A DNA stretch of 64,000 nucleotides from assembly GCF_000224145.3 (NCBI RefSeq), contig NC_020179.2, forward strand, positions 3,375,885 to 3,439,884, in the 5' to 3' direction. Within the stretch, counting starts at the first letter, position 1. Each line of letters opens with the position of its first letter. Shown piece after piece: positions 45,701 through 57,500 of the stretch. This stretch comes from Ciona intestinalis (Eukaryota; Chordata; Ascidiacea; Phlebobranchia; Cionidae). The notes beneath the pieces are model-generated. The model made no database searches. It saw nothing but the letters and a program-made list of their open reading frames with translations, and had not been told where the DNA came from. Made by a program: the position numbers and the translations under genes.

Positions 45701-46296
45701 CCACTACTACGTCACAACCAACTACAACTACGTCACATGCATCTACTACTACGCCACAAACAACTACAACTACGTCAGATGCAATTACGACTACCTCACA
45801 ATCAACAACGATTGCGTCACAGCCAACTACGTCACAGGCAACTACTACAACTACATCACAACCAACTACAACTATGTCAGAGGCAATTACAACTACGTCA
45901 CAACCACCTACTACGTCAAAAGCAACCACTACCACGTCACAAGCAATAACCACAACTACGTCAGAGGCAACTACTACTACGTCACAACCTATTATTGCTA
46001 CGTCAGAACTCGTTACGTTACCACCAGTGACTGAATCCACAACAACCAAAATACCAACGACTTCAGAAACAACAACCACCGTGCCAATCCTCATAACAGA
46101 AGAACCCAAGGACAAGCGCTTCACTCCGAGACCAGGAGTTGAAGTCACAGATAGAGCTAACGTGTCGATGGTTATCGAAACAGATGCGCCAAGCACTGGT
46201 AAACGGGGAAGCGCATCCGCAGTTCAGAGCAAGTCGATGTGGATTTTGATAAACGCTCTGGTCGCTACTTATGTAGTAAAGGTGTTCTGTAGGTGA
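36702..46296 (+). CDS. CUB-MAM-LDLa mucin-like surface protein
   Basis: Extracellular modular protein. Exons: 36702-36777 (signal peptide, [17 protein letters not shown]), 38262-38386 and 38669-38936 (CUB; ECGG, CVW, DCLF, YCGK cysteines), 39191-39340, 39634-39751, 40173-40323 and 40715-40823 ([26 protein letters not shown]), 41135-41185 and 41616-41663 (linkers), 41959-42072 (LDLa), 42333 into the gap (Thr-rich). A second set follows: 42702-42752, 43445-43492, 43795-43908 (LDLa), 44175-44615 (Ser/Thr-rich). Then 45081-45209 (LDLa; [16 protein letters not shown]) and 45533-46296 (Thr-rich mucin stalk). Phases agree throughout. The C-terminus [17 protein letters not shown] is hydrophobic, fitting a GPI signal or membrane anchor. 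One set only: 847 residues. The LDLa acidic D-x-x-D/SDE calcium residues are kept. Function unknown; adhesion or mucosal roles would be guesses. Confidence 0.85.
36850..36985 (-). mobile_element. SINE tail (family B)
   Basis: Minus tail: AACTTATTTATCCTCGCGTT, GTTATAACACGGGTGTTCTG, TATGTAACTTTGTGGGT. It lies in intron 1 of the CUB-MAM gene. Confidence 0.75.
37044..37199. mobile_element. MITE family A, GTAC-like subtype, shortened
   Basis: ATAGAACTGTGGGGTAAGAT to CATGTCCCATCGTACCCTAC, about 40 bp shorter than full copies. It lies in intron 1 of the CUB-MAM gene. Confidence 0.75.
37807..38097. mobile_element. MITE family A copy plus fragment
   Basis: A full copy (37807-37992) is followed by a fragment (about 38000-38097) ending TCTTGCCCCACAGTACTAT of the GTAC subtype. 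A SINE tail (38100-38205, minus) follows at once. It lies in intron 1 of the CUB-MAM gene. Confidence 0.75.
39835..40165 (+). mobile_element. SINE tail fragments (family B)
   Basis: Two fragments, about 39835-39930 and 40070-40165, both with GCCACGCGA followed by AATAA. They lie in the intron before exon 6 of the CUB-MAM gene; the second ends about 10 bp before the exon. Confidence 0.6.
40343..40578. mobile_element. MITE family A with doubled left end
   Basis: Two starts (ATAGCAGGTTGGGGTAAGAT and, about 40 bp later, ATAGTAGATTGGGATAAGAT) share one end (CCATCTTACCCCACGCCGCT). Confidence 0.75.
40920..41048. mobile_element. MITE family A, half copy
   Basis: From AACATTTAAAGAATTATAAA to GGTGTCCCATCTTACCCC; only the right terminal repeat remains. 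Confidence 0.7.
41040..42480. repeat. Segmental duplication, copy 1 (CUB-MAM gene)
   Basis: Covers two linker exons, one LDLa exon and the start of the Thr-rich exon. It aligns with 42606-44322 across the gap, with only scattered differences outside the minisatellite. It includes a MITE at 41252 and about two units of the 53-bp repeat. Confidence 0.85.
42481..42605. other. Assembly gap, 125 N
   Basis: Starts inside the Thr-rich exon of copy 1. Sequence resumes at a point equivalent to 41040, the start of the duplicated segment. Confidence 0.99.
42606..44322. repeat. Segmental duplication, copy 2 (CUB-MAM gene)
   Basis: Same exon set as copy 1 with conserved splice sites. Longer, mainly through the expanded 53-bp minisatellite at 43000-43375. 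Confidence 0.85.
43000..43375. repeat. 53-bp minisatellite, about 7 units
   Basis: Units start at 43025, 43078, 43131, 43184, 43237, 43289 and 43342 (GTTTCGTTACGAGAATCG). Each ends GGTAAAGGTGTCCCATCA, which is the inner end of MITE family A. Two units are variants with GCGCAACTTAAT. Copy 1 has only about two units at the same place. Confidence 0.92.
44625..45062 (-). mobile_element. Two SINE tails (family B)
   Basis: Tails at about 44625-44745 and 44935-45062, both minus, each running from a Pol III-like TTATTTA(T/C)C(G/C)TCGC end to TATGTAACTTTGTGG. They lie in the intron before the last LDLa exon. Confidence 0.7.
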
Positions 46297-46632
46297 TGAT
46301 TTAACTTTCTTTTTATTAAACCTGTAGATTTATATTTGGTTGTAAGGAGAATTAACGAAATATGAAGCGCTATGTCAGCAAAGCGTTGAACATTGTTTTT
46401 AACTTTGAGTATACCTAACTAAATCTCCTTGTGGCATTAACTTTGAATTTCGCTAATAATTTTAGCTGTATTTGCGAAAAACAATCGAACTGGTTTATTT
46501 ACACATTATTTCCCATGTACGTTTACGCTTTGAATTTTTTGTGTGTTTTATAGTTTTTTTATTTATACAACGTGGCGTTAATGACAATCATTATTTACTG
46601 ATGTGATACGCCGCGACGTGAGACAACTGTAC

Positions 46633-46638
46633 AATAAA
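46633..46638 (+). terminator. Candidate poly(A) signal, CUB-MAM gene
   Basis: AATAAA, 337 nt downstream of the stop codon; the only clear signal nearby on this strand. Confidence 0.5.
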
Positions 46639-46639
46639 A

Positions 46640-48066
46640 AATGCATTTATTTTATCATCTGTATTTACTTACTGTGTTCAGAATGTAACACAATCTAGGA
46701 CCTAGGCCGAAGTCCTAGGTAGTGAGCCGGTGTTTTAAAGATATTCGAATTTTGTAACTATAACACGTTTAAACATATACGCATTCTTTCAAGAAAGTTT
46801 TAGCATGTATGGTTAATTCTTGCGCAAAAGTAAGATCAAAAAATGAGTAAAAAGTAGGCTCAATCTAATATATTTTTATCGGTATTGTGTTCGCTTAAAA
46901 TAACGGTATAGGTAGCTGGCGTTAATTTCCATCTGAAACATAACAGTTAACACAGTAACGTTTCGCTATAAAAACCCAGCTATAATGGCAAACCCTAAAA
47001 GATCGAACCATAAAGTGCCATTATTTCACGACGAAAAAACTGCAACGTTTTCATCATTTGATCAAAAGAAATTACAGTAGGGTGGGAGGAGATAGGCACC
47101 TTCAGCACGTAATATCCAAAGATCGTCTTTTAAACAATTAACAACGGTCTATAGAATTCGTGTACGAAGATACATTTTTAAATTTCTTTAATTTTTCTTT
47201 GTTTACTACCAAATGGGATGCGAAAAGGGAATAAAAACCCATTTTCCTCATACTACCATAAGAAATAGCAGCACTCACCTATCGGCCTATATGTCCAAAA
47301 AAAGACTCATTATTCAAAGACAGCATCTTCTTACACTATACTGAAGTATAACAGTAACTTAACTGCGCGAAAACGTTTAAATCGCTTCCTCAAAATGCAA
47401 GTCAACAGAGCAAGGCAGGGTTTAGGAGTAATAATTAATCAGCGTGGGCGCAGGAAAACGAAATCGATGCCAAATTGCCTCGCGCGTTTCACAAACGGAG
47501 TACAGCGGCTCGAACCAATTCACACAGACCACGAGTCTGCACTGAAGTCAAAATGGTAGTAAAGTGCGTAGATTATTCACTGCAGAGCGAATCAACTATT
47601 CAAGCCATTCTATTTAACCACATTTCAAAATTCACCCATACACAACCGAAGACCACGCATTCCCTAAATACACTCGTGTGGTTTCATATACAATTACACA
47701 CGAAGTATATTCTAATTCGATACCATAATTTTCACGGCCTAAATATGAAATTTTACATGATTACGTATTGGCATGTTTCCAAACCCCCATCATTAATAAA
47801 ATACTTCATCTTGTAGTGTTAATACAGGGGAAACCCAAAATAAATATTTTAGGTGAATTCCCAATTTATAACATTCTAACATTTTTGGGCCATTCCAAAA
47901 AAACAGTTTATTATGGATTAAGAAAAGTAAATATTTAATTAGAAGTTACATAGCTAAAAACAACGATCCAAACTTCGTATTTAAAGGTTTACACACGGCC
48001 GTTCGTATTGGGTTAAGAAGTATGTAAACCTCAAAGAGGTGAAGTTCGAGTTAAAAAAATAACAAA
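46640..48066. other. Intergenic DNA, CUB-MAM gene to kinase gene
   Basis: Contains one MITE (47074-47260) and otherwise unique AT-rich sequence. An open frame at 47475-47816 has no recognisable features. The kinase promoter must lie here, but no motif stands out. Confidence 0.55.
47074..47260. mobile_element. MITE family A
   Basis: ACAGTAGGGTGGGAGGAGAT to CCATTTTCCTCATACTACCAT with internal ACAATTAACAACGGTCTATA. Confidence 0.8.
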
Positions 48067-51000
48067 ATGCTTTGTAAGCCAAACCTGGACACGACCTTGT
48101 TGAAATGCGAGGTGAATTCATCGGCTGTTCTTGGTACTGGATGCTCTGGAACCACTTACAAAGCTTTACATGGAGTTTATGGAGATGTAGCAGCCAAACT
48201 GTTGAAATATAACAATGATGTTAACAGAAAAGCCGCAAATGGTAAATCAAAGATGCCTTAAAATCTAATAATCAAATACAAAAAAGTAATCACCTACACA
48301 GTTGCATACGCGGTAACCTGTAAGCGGACATGAGGTATATAAAACAGAACACATGTGTTGTAAAAATTGACATTGCCTTGCCAAGTAAAATAAAACAAGT
48401 TACATTCAGTCACTTATTTCAGAAATTGATTTGCTTTCAAGCATCAATGGAAACAAGTTTGTTGTCAACTATTTTGGGTGGAATTACGTGAAACACTCTG
48501 GTATTGAATATCCATTGATTGTTATGGAGTATATGGAATGTGGGTCGCTTCATGATGTTTTGTATAAAGACTCTTCTATTGATTTTCATTATTCTCTCCG
48601 AAAAAGGTTAGGATTTACTACTTGTAACCTAGCAACTGTCGTTTCTAGCAACTGTTATTTTGCTGCTAATTCCTCTCTCTTCGCTGTTTTAATGAATCTG
48701 ACCCCCGTTGCTGTAATTAAAGAGATAAATAAAATGTTTGAAAGGTTGCTCCTAAATGTTATGAAAAACTCCTGAATCAAGAATTTTTGAGTTTAGTAAT
48801 CATAAATATTATATTTTACTATAGGGCCATGAAAGAGTTTGCTGAAGGCCTTCGATTTTTACATTTCCATCTGTATGGCAAGCATCCTATAGTCCACTGC
48901 GATTTAAAGGTAATAAACCAAAAATTTAAGTTGTTTAGGATAACACGCAGACAGTTTATGGCAATACCGACAATGCCATTCTGTTACAAACTTAAATACA
49001 TACAAATTAAAAGAAAAAAATTTTGTAATGTATGGCTGACAATTTAGACAACCCATTAGTGACTACTGGGTTAGAGCAATTTGCAAAAGTGTCTTGTCTA
49101 AAGACACATACGCCCACGTGGCCACGTTAAACCTCGAACCCCCTAACTCTGGGCTAAACTAAAGTAGACGCGCTAACCCCTTTGCCACAGCACCAAACAC
49201 ATTATGAGTAATTGTAACCAAAACATCAATAATAAAAGGGAAACTTTTCTAGCCTCAAAATCTGTTATTCACTGCGGAAATGCATCTCAAGATCAGTGAC
49301 TTGGGATCAGCTGTACGCTGCTGGACTGCAGAGCTTAAGCTGAAAGGAAATAGGGAATCTGTGTATGTTTCTACACGATACTGTGCCCCTGAACTATTTA
49401 ATTGGAATCTTAACCAAAGGCTAAAACCTGAGGTAAATGGATTATATATTCATATTGTGTAATGTTGATCAAATTTGGAGCTGTACTTTTTAACAAGTTA
49501 GAACCAATTAATTAATTACTTAAGTGTGATCTGAATCTGTGAATATTGTTCTGGTAGAGATAAATGTATGGCTGACAAATGTACAACTTAGACAATCCAT
49601 AAGGAACCACTTGGTTGGAGTAATTGTTGTTAAGTGTCTTGCCCAACAACACATACGCTCACAATAGTAGAAGTGACAAGCTTCGAACCCATACCCTCTA
49701 GGCTAGAGGCAGACACCTTTACCTTTGTGCCACAGGAGAGATTTAAAGGGCATACAGTTGACAAATTGTAATGAAAAAAGGGTTAAAAAATTGATGCTTA
49801 AAAACTGACAAAATAAATGAAAACGATGCAATAGACCTAAAATAAGAACCTTGTCGCCTACTATCAGGAAAGAGGTAAGTTTAACATCTGGTTAGGTCCA
49901 TGTGGTAGCACCTTGAATGTCAAGGTAATGACGTAACTCTGGCTTAAATCACAGGTCCCATGGTGTGTCTTGCTGCAGAACCTCACCCTCATGGAATAGA
50001 ACAGGCATAAAAAAAACATTTAAAAAAGCAGCCAAAAATAAAAAAATCTTGTTTTGACTCCTTAGGTTGATGTGTACAGTTACGGAATAATTTTATGGGA
50101 GACAATGGTTCGTGAGGAACCATACAAGTATGCTAAAAATGATGACGTTATAAAAGTAGCTGTGATGACTTGTGCTAACCGACCTTCTGTGAAACCAAAA
50201 TTCCTTACAGAGAAAGGCATTTCATATGATATGGTAAGATAACTATTCTGCCTAGAAACCATGAAAATATTTATGAAACAAAAATGTCCAAGCTTCTTGT
50301 AAAAAAAGTTGTTTTGTTTCGCTTTTTTATAAATTTAGTTCACTACAAAATTTCCAATGCTGTTTTACTGTCACATGTTGGTAAGGTGTCATTGTGCCTT
50401 TCAGAAAACTGCCTTGATAGCTGTTTGTCCATTAATTTGGCATAAAACACCCTCCATGAGACCATCTGCTGAACAATTGACTCAATTGATAAACGAGTAC
50501 TTCCCATTCTCCCGGAAAGAAGCAATGTCAGAGGTGTTTTTTTATGGTTTTATCTCTCTGTTGGGGTTAAAATCTGAGCCAAACCTCTAGGACAAACATC
50601 CGGGAATGTCCGAAAATGTCTGGTTACAATGTGTCTGGGACAAGAGTATGGAACAGTCATGCGATGTACATTAGCATCCTGGGTGTTGAAGTATTGGGTC
50701 TATTTTGCACAAAATCTCTGATCCTTAATAAGGATTTTACCCATATATATTAGAAGATTATTAAAATCTAAGGTCACATGTTGTGTTACGCTGTAGGACC
50801 TCACCCATGCAAAATAGAAAAATAGTCTTGACAATCTATCCATTTTTCTAATGCAAACTTATATGACTTTGCAGGGAAGCAAATTTGCTCTGCAAAAGCT
50901 GCCAGAAGATCCACGTTTAGTACAAACTGAACCACTCACCCAACTTATTAAGCGGGACATGCAATGCAAGGTTACTGAAAATGGCGGCAACGATTTTTCA

Positions 51001-52696
51001 ATCTCTATTCCCGCAAATAGCATGCTGGCCGAAGAAAATGTGACCAGCCCAAAGTTGCCATACGAGTCTGAATTTTTTCAACCTCAAGCAGAAAATTTTC
51101 AAGATAACACACAGTTGCAGAGGAACAACACACAAGCTGAAAAACGATCAAGAATAGATCTGCAAAGTCAAAGGCATGATCAGCCGGTGCAAGACTATGG
51201 GTTGAATATGGTGCCTATTTCTCCACAAAGACAAATGTTTCTTGACGGAAATTCTTTCCCATCTCGTTTAGATGAGTTGCCAGTTTCACCACCATTGTTG
51301 CAACCACCATTGCAAATGGTTTACCCGGTTTCTGCATCTAACGACAGAGCGTTAGAATCCAGAGACCACCCGACTGGAAATATCTGGTCTAACCATCAGA
51401 GAACAGATTCAGATCCATGTTCAGAGACAGGCGACTTCGTTCCTCACTGTGCGAGTGCTAAAGAATTCCAGAGATGTTATTCTACAGAGACCATGGCTAC
51501 TGAGTACTCCAGTGCAAGTTTAATGGAAGACCATTGGTATGTGAATCTTCCCAGCCCCTTTAGTAGAGGCAGCCAGCGGTATATGACCTTTCATGGCTCA
51601 GAACGTCAGCGATATTATGGTTCTATTGCCAGATCAACTGGAAAGAGTCGAACAAGACCAAGTCAACATCAGGTAATTGAACAGTTGATTGATTTGATGC
51701 ACAGTGTTTAACGCACCTGCCTCTAACCCAGAGGTAATGGGTTGAAGGCTTGTCGCTGCTACTATTTTGCGCGTATGTGTCCTTAGGCAAGTTACTTTAC
51801 AACAATTGCTCCAACCAAGTGGTCACTAATGGGTTGTCCAAATTATCAGCCATACAGAACAAACATTAACCTACAAAGTTACAAACATGGTAACTCATAA
51901 GCTGACACAAGGTGTTTGAAACAGAACACCTATGTCATAATGACTGTTGTTGCCCTGCCCATGGAGTGTAAAAGTTTTTAATAAAAAAACCCACATTTCT
52001 GTAGGTGACGGAGGTTGAAATAAATTCTCCAACACGCTGTCTCATGCTTGGTGCAAAGAAAGTGGGAAAACATGAAATGGAAAATCTTTACAAGCATTTT
52101 ATGGTCGCAAAACGACTTAAGGTATATTAAACTATAGGCTATATCAGAAAAGTTGCAAAACCTCCTAAAATAGATAGACCAAAAAGCTGAAAAAGCTTGT
52201 AGAATAGATAGACAGAAAAGTTGAAAAAACTCTTTGGATAGATAAATATGAAAACTCATAGAATAGGTGGATAGGCATACTAAAATATTGTTTATCTGTT
52301 TCTTATATTTCAATTTTGTGTTGCATTACATTACAGAATGAACCATACAATGAATTCATTATTATCTCTCAAAAACATTATGAAGCTTACTCTCCTGCTA
52401 TTGATGTTGTTCTCTTGTGTTTTGCGTGCGATGCAAAGAAATCTCTCGATCAATTGAAACAGATTTGGAGCAATTTTAGCCGGCTTCGAAACATGCAGGA
52501 TATACCAGTAGTCGTTGTTATGACAAAGGCAGAGAAAATGAAAACGCAGCAATATTGTACGACCTACTCTCAAGGAAAGGTGTTTTCAGAAGCGTTAAAT
52601 GCACCTTTCCATTCCTATACAACTGGATCAAAGCAAGACCTGGAAAAAGCATTCCAAATAGCTTATGAAAAAGCAAAAAGTAAATACCCTTTTTAA
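48067..52696 (+). CDS. RIPK-like protein kinase fused to a Ras/Rho-like pseudo-GTPase domain
   Basis: Exons 48067-48241, 48423-48606, 48825-48909, 49253-49432, 50066-50233, 50405-50533, 50875-51672, 52005-52121, 52337-52696; phases agree; 731 residues. Kinase domain 1-300: Gly loop LGTGCSGTTYKA (22-33), VAAK Lys44, catalytic loop HCDLKPQN (144-151), DLG (164-166), APE as APEL, and a C-lobe RPS motif. The DLG motif is shared with RIPK kinases; the catalytic Asp146 is present, so it may be active. Residues about 308-573, from one long exon, are a Gln/Ser/Pro-rich linker without a domain I can name. Residues 574-731 look like a small GTPase: degenerate P-loop GAKKVGKH (589-596, no Ser/Thr), DVVLLCFACDAKKSLDQL (635-652), and TKAE (675-678) where NKxD is expected; DxxG is absent. 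Nucleotide binding is unlikely. No death domain, RHIM or CARD is visible. Function unknown. Confidence 0.85.
48275..48412 (+). mobile_element. SINE tail (family B)
   Basis: AGTTGCATACGCGGTAACCT, AACAGAACACATGTGTTGTA, CTTGCCAAGTAAAATAAAAC. It lies in kinase intron 1, ending about 10 bp before exon 2. Confidence 0.7.
49030..49195 (-). mobile_element. SINE head and body (family B)
   Basis: Minus orientation: ACAACCCATTAGTGACTACT, AGACACATACGCCCACGTGG, then the tRNA-like end with CGCGCTAACCCCTTTGCCAC. It lies in kinase intron 3. Confidence 0.75.
49560..49740 (-). mobile_element. SINE head and body (family B)
   Basis: Minus orientation: ATGTATGGCTGACAA, AAGTGTCTTGCCCAACAACA, TTCGAACCCATACCCTCTAG. 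It lies in kinase intron 4, followed by a family C repeat (49890-50005). Confidence 0.75.
51697..51975 (+). mobile_element. SINE (family B), near full length
   Basis: Head ACGCACCTGCCTCTAACCCA, body GGTCACTAATGGGTTGTCCA, tail GGTAACTCATAAGCTGACAC and TTGCCCTGCCCATGGAG. It fills most of kinase intron 7. Confidence 0.8.
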
Positions 52697-54507
52697 TAGG
52701 CCATAATTTATCATGTTAATTAAAGAACTGAAAAAGGGGAATTAACAGCAAAACAACAGTTGTTAAAACATGCTATAGATAAAACGCGTGGAAAAGAGCG
52801 TCTATTAAAAAGTGTGGCTGTTGCACTGAAGATTTACTGTTTTGTCTTTTATTGATTTCCATGTCCAATTTGCAGCAAATTAACTTTTAGTAAAAACTAA
52901 CACAAGCTTAGGCACCAAACTTGAATTTTTCTCTTTGCCGTAATCAGTATAGATTCTAAACAGCACTAATTCATGAGTGTAACAATCAACGCATTACCTG
53001 CATTTATAAAAATTTGGTGCATACGCAATCAACAATTTATAAAGTTCAATTGTTTTATTTCTTTTTGCGATATGTATTAGCCTTACTAACATTATGCAAA
53101 TATTTGTTAGAAACAGCAAGAATGTCTAGTTTTTATCTCAAGAATTACACCATATTGTTGAGCGCAAGTTTTATTGCTTATATTTTTGTATTTAACCAAA
53201 GCACATATTTTTAACATGTAAGTTTTTAAATACAGAATGTAATATAAATCAACCTAAACTTTTGGCAATCCTTATATATAAAAACTTTTTTTAAAAAACT
53301 TTTTTAAAGTAATTTTGCCACTGAGTCAATAAGCACTTACTGCATTCGATCAAGTTTCTAATTTAATATGTTTATGCAGTACACTGACATGTTTTCTCTC
53401 ATTAACTGTTCAGGTAGTGCTATACTTCGTGCTATTCTGTGTCTCGCCCCCATAAACTTGTAACCTCTTTTCTACCATGTTGGTACATACACTATTTTTA
53501 AAAGTGCCTGTATATTTTAAATAGGAGTACTAATACTAACTCAACTGCAGTTATGGTGCATTAACTTTCTATCATTGCAACTAAAAATTGCTTCACATAT
53601 CAATAAACTGAGAACTGGTATATACATGTGCTTCTGTAAAAGCAGGGGTTTTGTGACAATTACAGAAACAGCTGTCTTGCATATTTCAGGTCAGGCAGGG
53701 ACATTTAACGAATGAATGTAACTTACTTTAATCTTCCCCTGAAAACGACAGTCGCTATAACACGTATTTTTTGACTGTCCGCCAGACATGTTATATTCTT
53801 GGAGAAATTTTACGATGGCATGTACTGCGTATGTCTGCAATGTGCATTTTTAAACGCAATGATATTTTACGAAAGTAACAGACACTTTTTGACTGTCACG
53901 CACAATTTATGTCAAATACAGGCATTTAAAGTCCCCTATGGACATTTCACGACTGTTAAAAACATTTTACGTCTGTTATAGACAGTTTACGGCCATCACT
54001 CTTTTTACATCCAATACAGACCTTTTATGTTTTTGACAAACAATATTTATCATATATGGTGGGTAACATCATGTTAAAAAGTGAAATAATTTATCTGCAA
54101 TGGAGCAGCAAAGAAAAATAAAATCGAATCAAAGCAAATCTTTTTAAAATTGAATTGAACTTTTTTATTGCCTTACATTGATTAAATAGAACTTTTCGTA
54201 AATACGTTAAAAATTATTCAAATTAAATTACCGAAAATGTAATAGAAATACACTTAGATTAGGTTAAATAAGCTTGGTAATATCTTCCATTATATTTTAT
54301 ATAGGTGAGGTCCTTGATAAGAACCTGGATTTAGGCCAGATTTGGCTCAATACTCGATACACACTTGGTAATTTTTATAAAAGTATCGCACATTTGCAGC
54401 TTGTAGGTCTTTCAGTATAAGCAATAAATAGAAGCAAAGTAAAAAAAATAAATTGGTTGCTAATATTTTCTTTTCTTTTTTGTGAAACACATGCGCAGTA
54501 GGCAACA
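52697..54507. other. Convergent 3' region, kinase and USP genes
   Basis: AT-rich. It contains a diverged family D repeat (52735-52830), a SINE-tail fragment (53710-53770), short degenerate repeats of a TTTACG-(A/T)CTGTTA type (53800-54010) and a family C piece (54296-54360). AATAAA at 53602 could end the kinase transcript. TTTATT at 54164-54169 gives AATAAA on minus for the USP gene. No protein gene is visible. Confidence 0.6.
54164..54169 (-). terminator. Candidate poly(A) signal of USP gene
   Basis: AATAAA on minus, about 340 nt beyond the stop codon. Confidence 0.4.
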
Positions 54508-57500
54508 CTAAAATACGAGACGATTTCCACCTATGCCTGTACCGTCACCACCACCACACGAGGGGGGTGGTGGGTCATTATCATTGTTCCAGCCGAGAAT
54601 ATTGGAAATAGAAGAAGCTGTAGCTCGCTCAGATGCTAATTTTTGCTCCTATGGAAAAAATACATTATTAATCTGCAAACCCCCCCAAAAAAGTTGAAAA
54701 AAACATTTTTTATATGTTGTTTCTGCTTGTGCATGTATTATAAGTTTAAAAAGATCATCTGATAGTCAACAGCAAACCCTGATGATGTCTCGCAGTATGG
54801 CTGACAAATTGTTGGAATTTTATAATCACAAAACAGAACAACTCCACCACACTACAAAAAAAAAAAAAAACTGCCTACAAAGTATTGACTTACCTTTTCA
54901 AATTTATTATTATCATCTTCAATTACCGCTGATAGAACTTCGCTTACAACTTCTACCCCTTCTGTAGGAGCTATTCTATCACAGCGAGCGTACATTAACA
55001 TATATGGCGTATCTACAGCATACCGCCCGGTCAAATTCTTTATACTGCTAAAGGGGGCAAAAGAAACATGACTGTCATTGAAAAGATACCAACGTTCTGA
55101 TTCTTTGTAGATTTTACGACCATAACAATAGTAATGCCCGCTTTCTGCTGAGGTGCCAGAATGCACGACTACTGCCCAAAGTTTATATTTTTGATATCCT
55201 TCAGTATTATCTGTGTAAGAAAGGTAAAACAAGTTTTCAATATTTATAATTTGAACTGAACATATTTAGCTCCTTGTAAAACCTTTCAATCTGTTTGTTG
55301 CAGTTATTTAATAAGAAATCCTAAACAATAATCCCCCACAAAGTTACATACATGGTAACTCGTAAGCGGCCAGAAGGTTTATGAAACAGAACACCTGTGC
55401 TATAACAACTGTCTTTGCCCTGCTACGAGAGCGTAAACCAAATAAGTAACATAATCCAATTATTCAAAAATTTATTAAGTAATTATTAATATAAATATTA
55501 TTAAATTGTTTACCATTAGAGAGAGGTATTTCAATTTCTTGTGGTATATTAACATGATCCATAATTTTAGTTCTTCTCTGCAGTTTTGTATTGTAGGTAA
55601 ATCTCATCAAAGTAATCATCAAATAAACAGGTAATTTTGTAAAGACAGTTTTCTTTTGTGCTTTCTGTGGAAAAAAGTTATTTAAACTTTGAAACTTAAG
55701 TGTCTGAACTTTGGATCTAACAACTGATTTATCTGTTGTGGCATTGACATGTGTCCTATTCTACATGGGTGAGGCCCTGCAGTATGACACACCATAGGAC
55801 CTGATATTTAGGCTATAACTGGCCCATTACCCCTAGCACGTGAAATACAAAAGCTGCTGAAAAACTAAATGACATTTATACCCACACTGAAAGATAAAAC
55901 ATTAAAAAAACTGTTCAAATATGATATAGTGGGGTGGGGGAAGATGGGACACTTTTTAGCGCATAATATCCAAATATCCTGATTGTGTTTTAAACAATTA
56001 ACAACGGTCTATGGGAGTTGCGAGCTTATGTTTTAATAATTATTTAAATGTTCTTTGTTCACTACCAAATAAAAGGAGGAAATGGAATTAAAAGGTGTCC
56101 CATTTTCTCTTAACCTACTCTATGTCAAACTGTACCGCTCCGTAAGCTAAAAAGGTTGAGAAGCTAAAAAGGTGGGAAAGGGTTGTCCGTTAGCTAAAAA
56201 GGTGGACTGTTGTGGAGGAACAGAAATCACTACTTACTCTTAAATCATCACATATTGGGCATTTATATTTATTACTTCCGTCCAAGGTTTCATCCACAAG
56301 ATTTTGATGAATAAGATCATCCAGATCATGATTCCTTGAGATAACATCTTCTTCTGTGTTTTCTTCTATTGATTCCTCCACCTAGAGACCATAATATTTC
56401 GAATAAAACCGGTTTAAACCAGATTTAGTGGTCAATATTTTTATTTTTTTTGTCAATATTTTTATTTTAAATTATTCTTTTTGTGTATCACTGTATTATA
56501 GGGTTTTATATTAAAATAAATGGTGTATTTTTCATATGCCCTATACGCTATACTCCCAGACTCCCAGACTCCCAGTTATTTTGTGGCAACATATATGTTT
56601 TTCCCAAAATTTACATTATATTATAATTACATAAACCACGTTATATTAGTACAAAATATAATTACCTGTATAGCCCTACCATGCACAGTACAATCTTCAC
56701 CACCCACAAATGGTGTAGCTCCTTCAGTATCCATGGGTGAACCTTTGGTAACAAGAGAAAACAATGTACTGGTACATTAATAGTAAATAAGTAAAAATAT
56801 GTGAATGCATGCAGCTTGCTTTATCCCCATAAGGCCATAAAACGACAGTCAATATAACATTGGTGTTCTGTTTCACACACACTCTGTGTTGCTGACAATT
56901 ATAGACAACCCATTAGCAACCAAAAAACCGAAAGACACATACACTCACAATGGTAGCAGCAGCGAGCCTTGAACTTATAACCTCCAGGTTAGAGGCAGGC
57001 ATGCTAACCATTATACCCAGTACTGGAAAACTTTTTTTTAATTTAAGTCTAATTACCTGTATTTTCTCGCCCCTGATTAGAGGTGCTGGGTTGGGGGTTT
57101 GAAGCTTCCGGTTTTAACCCCAACTCGCAACCCCCTGACCCAGTTGAGGGTGTTTCCCTTTCATAGGCTTTATTTAGGGGTAACGCAAGGTCAAGAAATT
57201 CTTCTTCTCTTGTTGAAACGAATTTACAAGTTGAACATTTTATTAAAGTTTTAACTCTTCCATGGAAAAACTCAGATATTGATATTTCTTTGCTTTGTTT
57301 CTGTGGAAAATTAAAGACATCAATATGTGATGAATATAACTTATCTTTGCGTGGCGCGGCAATGACATTCATTATAATATGCGTGTTCTGTTTCACACAG
57401 TCTTGCCCAAGATCACTTGCTCCTAGTGTCAGAGTATTCAAATTTATTTCCAATTAAAGAGCAAAAACATATGTATCTATAAACTATATCATAAATTTTG

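Noticed and set aside
45623-45949. 108-codon His/Leu/Gln-rich frame on plus
   Set aside because: Second-frame shadow of the same mucin repeats.
45660-46196. 178-codon open frame on minus (Val/Asp-rich)
   Set aside because: Antisense shadow of the Thr-rich mucin exon; Thr-coding ACN triplets read as Val codons on the other strand.
47475-47816. 113-codon open frame between the CUB-MAM and kinase genes
   Set aside because: No recognisable motif, signal or homologous exon; its length is possible by chance.
52331-52573. 80-codon minus frame over the last kinase exon
   Set aside because: Antisense shadow of the pseudo-GTPase exon, which fits the gene model on plus.
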